64,000 nt of DNA from Blastobasis lacticolella (taxonomy: Eukaryota > Arthropoda > Insecta > Lepidoptera > Blastobasidae): contig LR990043.1 in NCBI GenBank assembly GCA_905147135.1, positions 22,383,584 through 22,447,583 of the forward strand, read 5' to 3'. Below, piece by piece: positions 33,697-43,892 of the stretch. The notes under the pieces are model-generated. The model ran no database searches. It had not been told where the DNA came from and was given only the letters and a program-made list of their open reading frames with translations. The position numbers were made by a program, and so were the translations under genes. Within the stretch, counting starts at the first letter, position 1; every line of letters starts with the position of its first letter.

Positions 33697-33925
33697 ACAC
33701 AAAATTTCTTTATTGGTTACGACATTCAATATCTCTTTCAATCGTCAAAATGGAGGGAGGTAGGAAAGTATGAAGGAAACACACAGTGACACGTTGGCCG
33801 CCCCAGGGCCGGAGCATATCACCCCACGCGGCCCAACAATTCCAGACAGAGCCAGGCAGCGCCCGACAATGCCAGGCAGAGCCGGACCGCGCCCGACATA
33901 TTGTATAGGTATAACTAGAAAATCT
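33697..33925 (-). repeat. LINE 3' end, family F1
   Basis: 'AATTTCTTTATTGGTTACG', 'TCAATCGTCAAAATGG', 'AAACACACAGTGACACG' and repeated 'GCCGGACCGCGCCCGAC'-like GC-rich units identify the family in reverse. Confidence 0.65.
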
Positions 33926-34159
33926 ACCTAAAACTACAGCAAGAGTAATCCAGTCGACCAAGGCAGCACCCGTTCACTGCGGTACTGCGATAGCGTCCAC
34001 ATAGCTACTGTGGACACTGTAGCATCCGCACCAGTGGATTGTCTTCTTATTTTACGTGGCGTTTGCGCATTCATGGTTTTCGTTTCGGTGGTGGTGTATG
34101 CAGTTTGATATGTCAGTCGCTCATTGCTTTGTCGTATTTCACTTTTTGACATTTCCTAC

Positions 34160-34449
34160 GGTCTGATGGTCTACCTGCTAGAAGGCGGCCACCGTCGTCT
34201 AGCCTAGGATATTAGTAAACTTAGGTAAGCCAATGCGGTGCCAGCCTTTGTGGTATCTGATGACTAAACCCGACCCAGTAACCCTTAGCTGGTCGCGTCG
34301 GTGTAGGCGCTCATTTCGCGTCCCCGCCGCTGCGTGCCGCGAAGGGTACGGGGAGAATTTTTCAATTGGCATGCCGTTCTAAAAGTTCCCCCCATACAGG
34401 GTTAGTTGGCTTGATCAAGGCAAATATTATCACGTTATTACATCAAGCG
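34160..34449. repeat. F4 fragment (-) followed by a unit of the F3 internal segment (+)
   Basis: 'GGCGGCCACCGTCGTCTAG' (34176-34203) is F4 in reverse. 'GCCAGCCTTTGTGGTATCTG', 'GGCGCTCATTTCGCG', 'CGCTGCGTGCCGCG' and 'CCCCATACAGGGTTAGTTGG' are the same series of motifs found at 35150-35400, 35760-35945 and 38285-38530 (-). Confidence 0.5.
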
Positions 34450-35062
34450 GCGTCGGTGACCTAGTGGTTACGGTATTCGACTCGCAAGCGAGAGGTACCT
34501 GGTCCGAATCCCACTGCCGCCATGTACCAATGACACTTCTCTCAGTTATGTACATTAGTTGAACACTAACCGATGCTCGTAAGAGCCGTAAGATGAGGGA
34601 AAAAAATTGTGATGAAACCTGCACGTTTAAACGACTGGATGTGTAACCTTGCTCCAATCTGGTCTGTAGCCGTATTTACAATGATTCGAAACCGTTTCCG
34701 AACGATTCGACACGAAATTCGTGAGCGGCGAATCCGTGTCGATCGATTAGAAAACTTTATTCAGAATCCCGATAAATTCCACGGAAACTCTACTCTCTGT
34801 AACATATGAAAATTTAATCAAAATTAACTGAAACCAATTTTTCCTAAGAATTTTTGCGGGGTCCTTTGTCGATTCCGTATCCGAATCCGATTTCCGAGCC
34901 ATTGTGAATACGGCTACAGGTTGCCCTAGGTAGCAGGGTCACGGAGGTCAGATGGCAGTCGCTCCACTGTAATTACTTGATCTGCCAAATCCTGGATCAT
35001 GGTCAAGACGGACCCATGGCCCTCGCACGCGAAAGCATAACCGGGAAATTAATGCCAGGATG
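34450..35062 (+). repeat. SINE-B, full length, split by a nested element
   Basis: The best SINE-B copy. The head has 'CGTCGGTGACCTAGTGG' (A-box) and 'GGTCCGAATCCCACTG' (degenerate B-box). The body has 'GTACATTAGTTGAACACTAA', 'CGATGCTCGTAAGAG' and 'TGATGAAACCTGCACG'. The 3' half has 'TAGCAGGGTCACGGAGGTC', 'AAATCCTGGATCATGGTCAA' and 'CCCTCGCACGCGAAAGC'. Removing 34665-34918 restores the order seen in uninterrupted copies such as 56935-57258. Confidence 0.85.
34665..34918. mobile_element. Nested MITE with 19-bp terminal inverted repeats
   Basis: 254 bases bounded by 'TGTAGCCGTATTTACAATG' and its complement 'CATTGTGAATACGGCTACA', with one mismatch. Weaker inverted similarity (AC-rich and TTCCGA motifs) continues inward. 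It sits in SINE-B where other copies read 'CTGGTCAGGTT', so the ends are fixed by comparison. I cannot identify a clear target-site duplication. Superfamily unknown. The frame across it is fortuitous. Confidence 0.8.
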
Positions 35063-35094
35063 TTTATTTATTATTTTTAACACAAAAGCCTATT

Positions 35095-35680
35095 AGGCTA
35101 TAATTTATTCCACAATTAAACGTGGTTTCCTTGGTCAATATGGAATTCCGTGGACATATCGGCGCTGAGTGGCCACCATAAGGCAAGTAAAAGAGATGCC
35201 AGCCTCTGTGCTACCTGTAGACTAGTCCACGATAACCCTTTTCCGGTCTTGCGGTGCAGGCGCTCATTATGTGAACGCTGCGTGCCGCGGAGCCTTATCT
35301 GGCGGAGCACCACACACCGAGACAATTCTCCGTCAAGTGATATGCTCTTTTTCTCCCCATACACGTTCAGTTTAGCTTGGTCGCGGCTAATTACCACCTC
35401 CACCTTACAGAATACCGCAGCTAAACAATACTCTTTTAAATAGGATTGTGTTTCTGCCGGTGAGTAAGGTTTCCAGAGCTCCATGTGGTGGGAATTTGGG
35501 GGACCGTAGCTTTGGCAGTGGAGGGATATTTGCCTTTTTGCTGCCAGAGTAACGTGTTATAGAGGTGGGCAACGCATTGGCGATAGTGTCGGTGTTGCTT
35601 ATGTCTATAGGCAGTGGTGACCACTTTCCATCAGGTGGCCCACTTGCCTGTTTGCCTATCGTATAACATAAAAAAACTAA
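35095..35680 (+). repeat. Retroelement 3' part, family F3, longest copy
   Basis: Begins near 'TTAAACGTGG', passes through an internal segment ('TGAGTGGCCACCATAAGG', 'CCTGTAGACTAGTCCACG', 'CTGCGTGCCGCGGAGCC', 'CAATTCTCCGTCAAGTG', 'CCCCATACACGTTC'), then 'CTAATTACCACCTCCACC' and the distal part 'GGTGAGTAAGGTTTCCAG', 'CACTTTCCATCAGGTGGCCC', ending in an A-rich run. Only the distal part is present at 59263-59497. Probably the 3' UTR of a LINE. No protein domain is left. Confidence 0.55.
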
Positions 35681-35699
35681 AAAAATATCACGCTACTGG

Positions 35700-35950
35700 A
35701 TCAAGCGGCTGTGAATGGCCACCACCGTGGGCTCGAAAGAGGTGCCAGCTTTATACCTACGGCGGTAAGTGGCCACCATAAGGGGAGTGGATGACGTACC
35801 GGCCTTTGTGATACCTGTAGACTAGTCCACGGCAACCCTTTCCCGGTCGGGCGGTGCAGGCGCTCATTACGCCAACGCTGCGTGCCGCGGAGCCTTATCT
35901 GGCGGAGCAAAACACACCGAGACAATTCTCCGTCAAGTGATATGCTCATA
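35700..35950 (+). repeat. F3 internal segment, repeated unit
   Basis: Two starts of the same segment: 'GTGAATGGCCACCACCGTGG' at 35710 and 'GTAAGTGGCCACCATAAGGG' at 35765. They are followed by one full unit to 'CAATTCTCCGTCAAGTGATA'. The arrangement suggests that the parent element carried this segment in tandem. Confidence 0.5.
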
Positions 35951-36027
35951 TAAAATTTGAAAGAAAGAAAGAAAATACATTTATTACACATAGCACACCA
36001 CGACACAATAACAGTTACAATGTCATA

Positions 36028-36232
36028 CACCCGTATTCAGAAATACGCCTCACAGTCAGCGCGAACGCGCAGGGTTCCAACGGATCATTCTTGAGTGGCG
36101 ATCGGCACTATGTATTCATATCATAGAGCATTGAACGCTGCGCAGTTCACTTTTATTATCAGGCGAGCACGGTGAGAAAGCATAGCAATGCTACTTCACT
36201 TAAACAAGTATTGTTTATAAATACGGGTAGTC
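36028..36232. mobile_element. MITE-like element with short inverted ends
   Basis: The left end 'ACCCGTATTCAGAAATACG' and the right end 'AATACGGGTA' are inverted with respect to each other over about ten bases. The interior has 'TTCTTGAGTGGCGATCGGC'. A related segment is at 54386-54470 in reverse ('CGATCGCCACTCAAGTATTG'), which supports a mobile origin. Confidence 0.5.
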
Positions 36233-36262
36233 CTCAATTGGGGTACTTTGATGTGCAGGGGT

Positions 36263-36595
36263 CATAGAGAAAATATTTACTAACGTAATAGAGCAGCCAT
36301 CACAAACAAAAATACCAACCTGTCACGTGCGGGAGGTGCGGGGGGAGGCTGCTAAGTCATAGAATGACCGATGAAATGTTATCATTTTCTTTATTTTTGG
36401 CCCTCGAATGGTTCGTACAGTTTTTAATGCACAAGATGGCGTTTTTTTGAATATCCAAGCCACTGTCAGACTGGTCCGCGTCGCGCAATGTCTCAGAACT
36501 GACTGCGGCCACTGTTGTCCATGGACCGCTAAGCGTGGTTCAAAGAAAATACTTGCGGTGTCTCCTCTATTACGTTAGTAAATATTTTCTCTATG
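36263..36595. mobile_element. hAT-like MITE, 31-bp perfect inverted repeats, 8-bp target duplication
   Basis: 333 bases. The left terminus (36263-36293) begins 'CATAGAGAAAATATTTACTA', and the right terminus (36565-36595) is its exact reverse complement over 31 bases. The element is flanked by GCAGGGGT on both sides (36255-36262 and 36596-36603). An 8-bp duplication and a CA..G start are the hAT signature. The interior has no transposase and is non-coding, so it needs a transposase supplied in trans. Perfect termini and an intact duplication argue for a fairly recent insertion. Confidence 0.9.
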
Positions 36596-36949
36596 GCAGG
36601 GGTTATATTGATTACTCACTTTTTAACCGCGTGTGCTATAAGCACTAACTAAACTAAGTAGGTTCAAAGATTCACAAAACAGGATTGACGGTACCAGTGT
36701 CCAGATGGAAACTGAAACGAAGAAAAAGAAAGAAAGGAGAAACACACGGAGAAATATGTTCGCAAACACATACAGAGATAGCAATCTCCACAACTCACAA
36801 AAGGAGACGATGAAAGAAACAAAAGTAGGTCATTTATGGTTATTTATTAGGTGGTACAAATTATTTAAATAGTATTCACCAATCGCTTGGGCTGGGATCT
36901 TGATGTGATATGATTTGAGGATGAAATCTTCTTCAACCAAATGATACAT

Positions 36950-37060
36950 ACGCGTGGGTGATGCCCCTGGTATTGCAAACGTCCATAGGCTGCGGTGACT
37001 GCTTACCATCAGGCAGGCCATAAGCTTGTTTGCCACCTTGGTGGTATGAAAAAAAAAAAC
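36950..37060 (+). repeat. LINE 3' end, family F2, with poly-A
   Basis: 'GCGTGGGTGATGCCCCTGG', 'GCAAACGTCCATAGGC', 'AAGCTTGTTTGCCACC' and an A-run at 37049-37059. Confidence 0.7.
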
Positions 37061-37178
37061 TATTGTCGTGATTTTAGTAAAGTGAATGGTTTTGGAATTG
37101 TCTTGTGATTAAAGCGATAACTCTCGTTAATGTATTCAAGAACCTATTTGAACATTTAAAGAGTAATTTTAGCCATAA

Positions 37179-37262
37179 CTTCCGGTTGATATTTGATAAG
37201 TCGCCATGCTGGTACGACGTCTTCCGGTGAATACTGGTCAAGTCGCCATGTTGGTATGACGT
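37179..37262. repeat. Two 42-bp tandem units
   Basis: 'CTTCCGGTTGATATTTGATA' (37179) and 'CTTCCGGTGAATACTGGTCA' (37221) start two units. Both contain 'AGTCGCCATG' and end 'GGTA(C/T)GACGT'. Confidence 0.8.
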
Positions 37263-38284
37263 CTACAAGTTACACCGTGATTGGCTGCTGTCAAAATGAT
37301 CGACAGTGATTGGTCAAACATCCCCACCGCAAAAACCTATGAACTGGAGCATGGAATGGGCCCGGGAAGGACACTTCGAGTTAGTAGCTACTACAGGCAA
37401 GTCGATCAGGACAAATACAGTGGAATCTTAATACTATGGACATTGCTTTCTTCACCACTTTGTACGAGTCTGGCTACCAGGCGCTCATGAAGCACAAAGA
37501 GACATATAATAAGTAAATAGAAGGAGAATGGCTTAATAGTGGGAACTAATGGGGCGGCGCGGGCGGCGGGCCGCGGGCGGGGCTCAGTTTTAAATCCATT
37601 AGCGATCTAAAATACTGCCTCCCGTCTCAGCTTTTCTTCGGGTAGGGTTGGCTATCGAGTGCTAATTAGCTTAGTGGCTGCTTTTTGGGATAATTGTTTT
37701 GTGGAAATACACAAGTTTGCTTAAGATAACAATGTTTGAGAGGCGAATTCAAGATGCTCTAAACCACAATCGCTTAGAAGTAGGCTGTATCCAGTCCGAT
37801 ATCTTTTTGGCAGTCTGGAACAGCAAGCGTAATTAATCAATCAGTGTTATTCATTGCAGTAAATATGGTAAGTATGTATGAACAACATGATACCCCTGCA
37901 GGCCTGTATGCAGCGGACGATACCCCTTGAGAAAGATATGGATAAACGTGTCAGATTTAATATATAAGTTATGGAGAAGTCGTAGAGAGCTCGTGGGTAG
38001 GTCTGTCTATGTAACACGGATTTTTGCTGCAGAAATGTACCTTCTCATTTTTATATGATATGGTGCTATAGGTATAAATATCTCTTGTTTGGTATGTACC
38101 TTGGTAGAAAAAATAAACCCGTGACATTAATAATCAAAAGTTTTACTTGTTGAGACAAAAATCTGACTTACACAAAAAAATAACATTTCGAACGTGTTCA
38201 AAAACCACTGCAAACGCCAAAACACCTCACTTCGGTCCCTGGCAGCCCTACCCCGGGATAATCTCCCACGGCGCGACCCGATTA
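37263..38284. other. No gene seen; GC-rich patch at 37550-37582
   Basis: Unassigned apart from a strongly GC-rich patch (GGGCGGCGCGGGCGGCGGG) surrounded by moderate GC. This could be a regulatory or conserved element, but nothing else supports it. Confidence 0.35.
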
Positions 38285-38530
38285 ACGTTTCACTCGTAGC
38301 GCGACCGTAAACTCCGCCAGATAAGGCTCCGCGGCACGCAGCGTTCGCATAATGAGCGCCTGCACCGCCCGACCGGGAAAGGGTTGCCGTGGACTAGTCT
38401 ACAGGTATCACAAAGGCTGGCACCTCTTCCGAACCCACGGTGGTGGCCATTCAGCGCCGCTTGATCCGGTATTGTGATAAAATTAGCCTTGACCAAGCCA
38501 AACTGGCCGTGTATGGGGAGAAATTTTTAT
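38285..38530 (-). repeat. F3 internal segment, reverse orientation
   Basis: Reverse complement of the series at 35700-35950, including 'CCGCGGCACGCAGCGTTCG', 'GTGGACTAGTCTACAGG' and 'CCACGGTGGTGGCCATTCAG'. It is followed by the part with 'CTTGACCAAGCCAAACTGG' and 'GTGTATGGGGAGAAA'. The order again implies that the segment is tandem in the parent element. Confidence 0.55.
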
Positions 38531-38811
38531 GTATTTATTTATTTTATTTTATTAGTATAACGCCCGTGACGTACCCAAACAATGGGCCCACAGAATACCA
38601 GCGCTGTGAGTCGTTTCTTGCGCCTCACAGCACATGCTGAGTGGGTACCATTTGCGCTAGCCGCTGCGGCACCGACAAAGTCATGGGAGACTACAATATA
38701 TTGTCTTAATTAAGATATTTAAATGTTAATGTGTTCGTTGTCTGTAATTATACGTTTTTTCTACATCCGACAATGGAAGTGATCGTATACTCTACTCTGC
38801 TTTCGCCATGT

Positions 38812-38935
38812 ATATAATAAGTATGTATTTAAAAGCATATACGTAGTATATCAGTTATCTAGCACCCATAGTACAAGCTTTGCTTAGTTTGGGGCTAGAT
38901 GGTGCTGTGTGAATTTGCCCACCATTCTTTTTTTA
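38812..38935 (+). repeat. SINE-A, 5'-truncated
   Basis: 'TATAATAAGTATGTATTTAA', 'CTAGCACCCATAGTACAAGC' and 'GGGGCTAGATGGTGCTGTG' with a T-rich end. Confidence 0.75.
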
Positions 38936-40204
38936 TCTATTTATTTAATCGAGCCATTACGAAATTAACGAACTTGAGGCCCAGGGTACAGACCGAACGT
39001 TGAAGAGAAATAAACGTAAACCACCAATGTCCGAGCCACGCGCTGCTAGCTCCATAACTCAGCCGTCGCGTGTACTGCACGGCCGATCGCAGGCTGCGAC
39101 TGACTGCCGCAAGCCGCCGGCTATCTATAAAAGTGTACGGCACTTGACGCGGAAAGTGCCTCTGATATGGTGCAGTGTAAACGGGTTAACTGGAGAGGTG
39201 GTGTTTCATTTGATCATTTATCGGGCCTTTTTTAGGGCAGGTTAGCGGGCTACAGACCTTCAGTTTTAACTGAACAGTAGAACTTTTCAGTTAAAACCAC
39301 ACGCTGAGTTGAGTTTTTACTCGACGCGTCAGAAGGAGGAACGGCGTCAGTAGTAAAATCTTTTCGTTTAACGTAACCTACCCTCATTTAACTCGCTTCT
39401 AAAAATCGTAGAAGAATAGAGTAAGATAAGAAGGTATTTAGTACAACAACAGCGCAAGCCGCAATTAGTTCATGTTCTCGTCAAGCCACAACTTGAACTG
39501 AATAGAGAATACACAGACGTGTGTTAAGCGAAGTTGACAAGTACAGTGGGCACAGTGGTGCAAACCGTTAGGCCAGTAGCGAGTCCGTACGGAGTACTGT
39601 ACTTGTTCTCGCCACTCGCTACTGCCCTTGAATTATATAAATCAGGTATTAATCTTTGACATAATACGTACTGTGGCTACCTCTGACAGCATTCTCGTAT
39701 TTTTATATACAATGTCTTGCATTTGAGCTCATCTCACGTGCTGGGAAGCGACGATAAGGTTGAAAATGTTGCATGCTTGCGTAGAAGATTCCTATAAACT
39801 TGACTTGAAGACCCAATATTATACTTTTCACCAATCGCTGTCGCAGGCAACGTCCCAGTTTTTAACACGCGTGCTTAAGAAATGCAGATGTTTTCATACA
39901 GCTTCCAAATAGCTGAGTACGAGATATTGTGACCTCTACCACGTACAGAAGTCGATCTTTTGTATCCCTCGTTGCTAATAGAAAAAAGTAAACTGTTCTA
40001 TGTATGATTGCGCAACTATTCTCTTACGATAGACAAGTGTGGCGCGGTGGTCGGCCTGCGGGCGTCTGGAGGGTAAGCGGTCACGCATGCTTACATATTT
40101 TTTGTCGGTTTTTGTTAGCGCGACTAGGTCATAAACTCGTGCCAGACGTAATATAGGTTTCAAGACTTTCGTGGTTATTTACTACACATTCACTACCACC
40201 ACCA
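38936..40204. other. No gene seen; small hairpin at 39263-39297
   Basis: Unassigned. GTTTTAACTGA at 39263-39273 pairs with TCAGTTAAAAC at 39287-39297. Confidence 0.4.
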
Positions 40205-40283
40205 CCACTTTTAGTATTGTTTTACCACGTTACCACGGTTACTATTGTTTTACCACATTACCACGGTTAGTATTGTTTTTACC
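40205..40283. repeat. 28-bp tandem repeat, about 2.5 units
   Basis: 'TATTGTTTTACCACGTTACC' at 40215 recurs at 40243 (with CACATTACC) and again in part at 40271. CCA-rich sequence precedes it. Confidence 0.85.
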
Positions 40284-40391
40284 TCGATATTTCGACGCAG
40301 TTGCATGCGTCATGGTCACGAGTTGACTGGTGCCGCTGTGTGTGGTAACAAACCCGATAATATGTGTAGTGACAGTGTAGTACCTGACGCT

Positions 40392-40609
40392 CCGATTTGG
40401 CTGGAGCCGACCAACTATCAGTTGTAGTTGATACAAATCCTTACACAGTATGAAATAAAGTCGCTTTTTGGTGCGGAGGACGTGGTCGGACGTCCGACGA
40501 AGGTCGGCTCGTCCGGGCATTTGAATTAATCCTAAAGTAACTTTATTTTGTACTTCGTAAGGATTAGTATCAACTGCCACAAACGGTTGGTCGGCTCCAC
40601 CCAAAACGG
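40392..40609. mobile_element. Palindromic MITE, copy 1
   Basis: Arms of about 75 bases form an imperfect palindrome: left 'TGGAGCCGACCAAC', 'AGTTGATACAAATCCTTAC', 'AAATAAAGTCGCTTT'; right in reverse 'GTAAGGATTAGTATCAACTG', 'GTTGGTCGGCTCCA'. The centre has 'GACGTGGTCGGACGTCCGAC'. The same structure is at 47350-47590. No coding capacity. Confidence 0.8.
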
Positions 40610-40762
40610 AACGTCTGTTCCCAGCTTTAGACTGGCTTGGAAGACAGGGCTCCCTGTCAAAAAGGGCACGATAGAACGAGTTCGTGCAGCTCCTGAGATT
40701 CGGATTAGATGCTATTGTACCTATAAACTCACTTACAGAGTAGTCTCCATAGTCTTTTTTTA

Positions 40763-40830
40763 AAGTTGGCAAACAAGCTTACGGTCTGCCTGATGGTAAG
40801 CAGTCACCGCAGCCTATGGACGTTTATCTG
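40763..40830 (-). repeat. LINE 3' end, family F2, short
   Basis: T-run, 'GGCAAACAAGCTTACGGTCT' and 'GCAGTCACCGCAGCCTATGG'. Confidence 0.65.
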
Positions 40831-40892
40831 CCTATGTTACATGAGTATAATAAACAAATTATCTTATTGGCATCAATAATCAATATAACCCT

Positions 40893-41213
40893 GTCTCACC
40901 TTAACCATATCCAGGATTTGGCAGACCTAATGTAGACTTATTGTTTGGACTTTTAATGTAGGACCAACTGCCAACTGACCTCCGTGAGCCAGTTAATACA
41001 GGAACCTGAAGAGATTGGATCATGGTTACACATTCAGTCTTTTGAATATACAGGTTTCCTCACGATGTTTTCCCTCACCGTAAGAGCATCTGTTAGTGTT
41101 CAACTAACGTACATAACTCAGATAAAGTCAACATGGCGGCACTGAGGATCGAACGGTACCTCTCCCCTACGAGTCGGACTCGCCAGCCACTACGCCGCCG
41201 ACGCTCTCAGCCT
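40893..41213 (-). repeat. SINE-B, nearly full length
   Basis: The minus-strand head is at 41213 ('GAGCGTCGGCGGCGTAGTGG'). The body has 'CTTACGGTGAGGGAAAACAT' and 'GAGGAAACCTGTATATTC'. The end has 'CCAAATCCTGGATATGG'. The terminal GC-rich part is missing. Confidence 0.75.
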
Positions 41214-41524
41214 ATGTCACATGTAGTAACCAAGTACCAGTACCAAGAACGATCCAGAAGAACCACAGAAGCTCCTAATCGCTAACCAGACCAGCAAACC
41301 ACCGCGAGACGGCCTCACGCGAATCGCAATCACCGCGCCTATTACATTGCGGCTTATCTCTCATTAAGCGATACCGCCCGCCCGTTAAACCGGTTATGGA
41401 CTAATAAAACTTGCGATAAATTTTATTGAACCCACCCCCCGATTGTGCGCACGGAATTATGGCACTCCAAACGAGCATGATAAACTATGGGCCCGCGGTG
41501 CACTGCGGGCTACCTGTGACGGGG
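41214..41524. other. No gene seen
   Basis: Unassigned, with GC-rich stretches near 41430-41530. Confidence 0.35.
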
Positions 41525-41880
41525 TTTATGCCTTCGAAAGCCGTTTGATTGCAGTACAAGTTGTTCCTAGTGGTGGAGTAAGGGCCTATAAGTACCAGTA
41601 AGTAGTAAGAAGATATGAGGAGTAAGTAAATATTAGTAGTAGCAGTAAGTAGGCCTTGCTAAGTGATCTCTGCTCTAGTCTAATTGGGGCGAATCGATGT
41701 GTACCTAATGTTTATAGTCCGTTTGATTGCAGCACAAGTTGGTCGTGGTAGTGGAGTATGGGCCTTTAAGTATCTGTAAGTAGAAACAAGAGATGAGGAG
41801 TGAGTAAATAGTAGTAGTAAGTAGGCCTTGCTGGTGATCTCGGTTCTAGTCTGATTGAGGCGCATGTGTACCTAATTTTT
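41525..41880. repeat. 178-bp direct tandem duplication, two copies
   Basis: 'CCGTTTGATTGCAGTACAAG' at 41541 and 'CCGTTTGATTGCAGCACAAG' at 41719 start the units. Both continue with 'AGTAAGTAGGCCTTGCT' and end near 'TGTGTACCTAAT'. They contain AGTAGT-rich microsatellite-like stretches that differ in length. Confidence 0.85.
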
Positions 41881-42004
41881 TTCTAAAGTTTGTCAATGAA
41901 GCGGATAGGTTCTCGAATGGACACCGCATACCGGCAATCGCGTAGGACGGCCCCGACGAGATTGGCTGACGACTGGTAAGCAGCTGAATTTAATTAGTCA
42001 TCAT

Positions 42005-42150
42005 TACTTCACTGCACTGGACATAGGGCATCCTTCCAATGTTTCTCAACGGTTAGTCTCGGCTTCTGCTAGGGTCTGCTGTCCGTTTCTTTCTTCTCCG
42101 CTTTGCCCGATCTTGGGCATCCTCGCAAAACTGGCTCCCGTGTCAATCTT
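42005..42150 (-). repeat. LINE 3' end, RTE/CR1-like
   Basis: 'TCTTCTCCGCTTTGCCCGAT' and 'CTTGGGCATCCTCG' match the block at 3690-3722 ('TTCTCCACTTTGCCCGATC'). The beginning, 'CACTGCACTGGACATAGGGC', is a familiar lepidopteran LINE 3' UTR string. Confidence 0.5.
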
Positions 42151-42164
42151 TTATCAAAGAATAG

Positions 42165-42258
42165 GAACTATCCGACTCGCAAGCGAAAGGGTTCGAATCC
42201 CACTGCCGCTATGTACCTATGACTCTTTTCTGAGTTATGTACGTTAGTTGAACACTAG
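42165..42258 (+). repeat. SINE-B head fragment
   Basis: 'CGACTCGCAAGCGAAAGGG', the B-box 'GGTTCGAATCCCACTGCCGC' and 'GTTATGTACGTTAGTTGAAC'. Confidence 0.75.
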
Positions 42259-43667
42259 AGCCAAAGCGGAGAATATCTACAATAAATATAGATTTCCCTG
42301 ATCTAGCAACTGATCGCTGGCACATACCCCCACATAATTACTGCATTATTGCCCGCCGTTGCCTAAACTGCTGCGAGTTGCGTAATTAACAGGCCCGTAT
42401 TCAGGGGAATGGCGCTTTAAAAATGAATTATTGTGCTGTTTGTTTTACGCAGCTTTGGTCGCCTCCCTTTGAACACAGCTCTGGATATTATTTTGTTGTT
42501 AATACTGTAATATATTCCCTCTTAATATGAAATGTTGAATAAGTGTGTTTTTTTTTTAATATTTTTACATTTTATTTTATAAAACTGTAACAATGATTCT
42601 AGTAGACCTGCCCGGCTTCACAACTACCCAAAACATATACCTACACAAAATTCCTGATCATTAAAATCCATAAATCTATTCAAAAGATGTTCTAACACAT
42701 TCAATTAATGATTTATTTATTTATATAACATCTAACATAAAACCTAAATATGTACATTAAAGAGAAAAAAGAAAAAAAATAACTTAAAAAGTATACAAAT
42801 TTGGGCCGTATGGAAGCGTACCCAAGATGCTGACAGCATTACCTCTCTGAAAAGCAATGCTTATTCTTTGCGCGAGGTAGCTGCCAGCTCTTCGGTCAAA
42901 TGTGGTGACTAATTTCTTGGAAATTCTATTATTACACATTGAACGCAATTATTATGGAACATTAATCTGTCTAGGACATTAGTACAGACATGTGGCTTCA
43001 AAGCTGTTAAAAATACCTACTTCTACTGCTATTTGTCAACATAAAAATAAATCCGTAAGAACTTAAACATTTGAACATTTTTATGCTACTCAGTAACAAA
43101 CGAGCTAACGGAACGAACTTAAGAACAACATCAAAACTTACAGCTTTCAATACCCACCTGCTTCCATCTCTTTGCCCTTATCATTTGTCCCCCACAGAGG
43201 GTGATAAAAGCAAAACAGCACAACCATTAATTTTATTATTATGAGTACGTCTCTGTGCTTTAATGATTACAATGTGCAAGCGTAGCATAATTAGCAAACA
43301 CTGTCTAAAAAGCTTCACTGGTCCCCATGCTGCTGTGCTGGGGTACTCTAAACAGTAGTTGTTGTGGGTGAGTTTTCTTACTGCTTTTGCCCACCAGTAC
43401 GTAACCCGAGAAGCGGTCCACGCGAACCCTCGCCTTCTAAAGCTTGTCTTTTCTATCTATAGCAACTTAACACGAGTGTGAAAGAAATAGGTAGCGTACG
43501 AGAAAGAGCGGTTTCAAAAATAGGGCCTCTGAGGTTTCATAAAATAAATGATAATAAAACTAAAACAACAAAAATAATCATACCTTTTTTTATGCAGAGG
43601 TGACCTTCGTCATCATCTACCTGCCCTTATCCTACTCTTTCTTCAATTTTATCAAGTAGAATGTAAT
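42259..43667. other. No gene seen
   Basis: About 1.4 kb of AT-rich unassigned sequence. I see no frame, RNA gene or known repeat. Confidence 0.4.
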
Positions 43668-43892
43668 GTCCCGGTTGTGCTCTCGCGCACGAGGGCCCAA
43701 GGTCCGTCTTGACCATGATCCAGGATTTGGCAAGCCAGATAATTACAGCGGATCGACTACCATTTGGCCTCCGTGACCGTGCTACCAGAGGAACCTGACC
43801 AGATTGGATTATGGTTACACATTCAGTCGCCTGAATGTGCAGGTTTCATCGCGATGTTTCACACTCGGTTCATTCAATTAATGTACATAACC
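43668..43892 (-). repeat. SINE-B, 3' two thirds
   Basis: 'CCGGTTGTGCTCTCGCGCAC', 'TTGACCATGATCCAGGATTT', 'CTGACCAGATTGGATTATGG'-like sequence and 'GTGCAGGTTTCATCGCGATG' in reverse. The head is missing. Confidence 0.75.

Noticed and set aside
33331..33961. Several 60-80 residue frames
   Set aside because: They read through degenerate short repeats and an F1 LINE end.
34609..34809. 66-residue frame
   Set aside because: It crosses from SINE-B into the nested MITE. A fortuitous open frame.
40242..40772. 176-residue minus-strand frame
   Set aside because: It covers the palindromic MITE and a 28-bp repeat. No protein domain visible.
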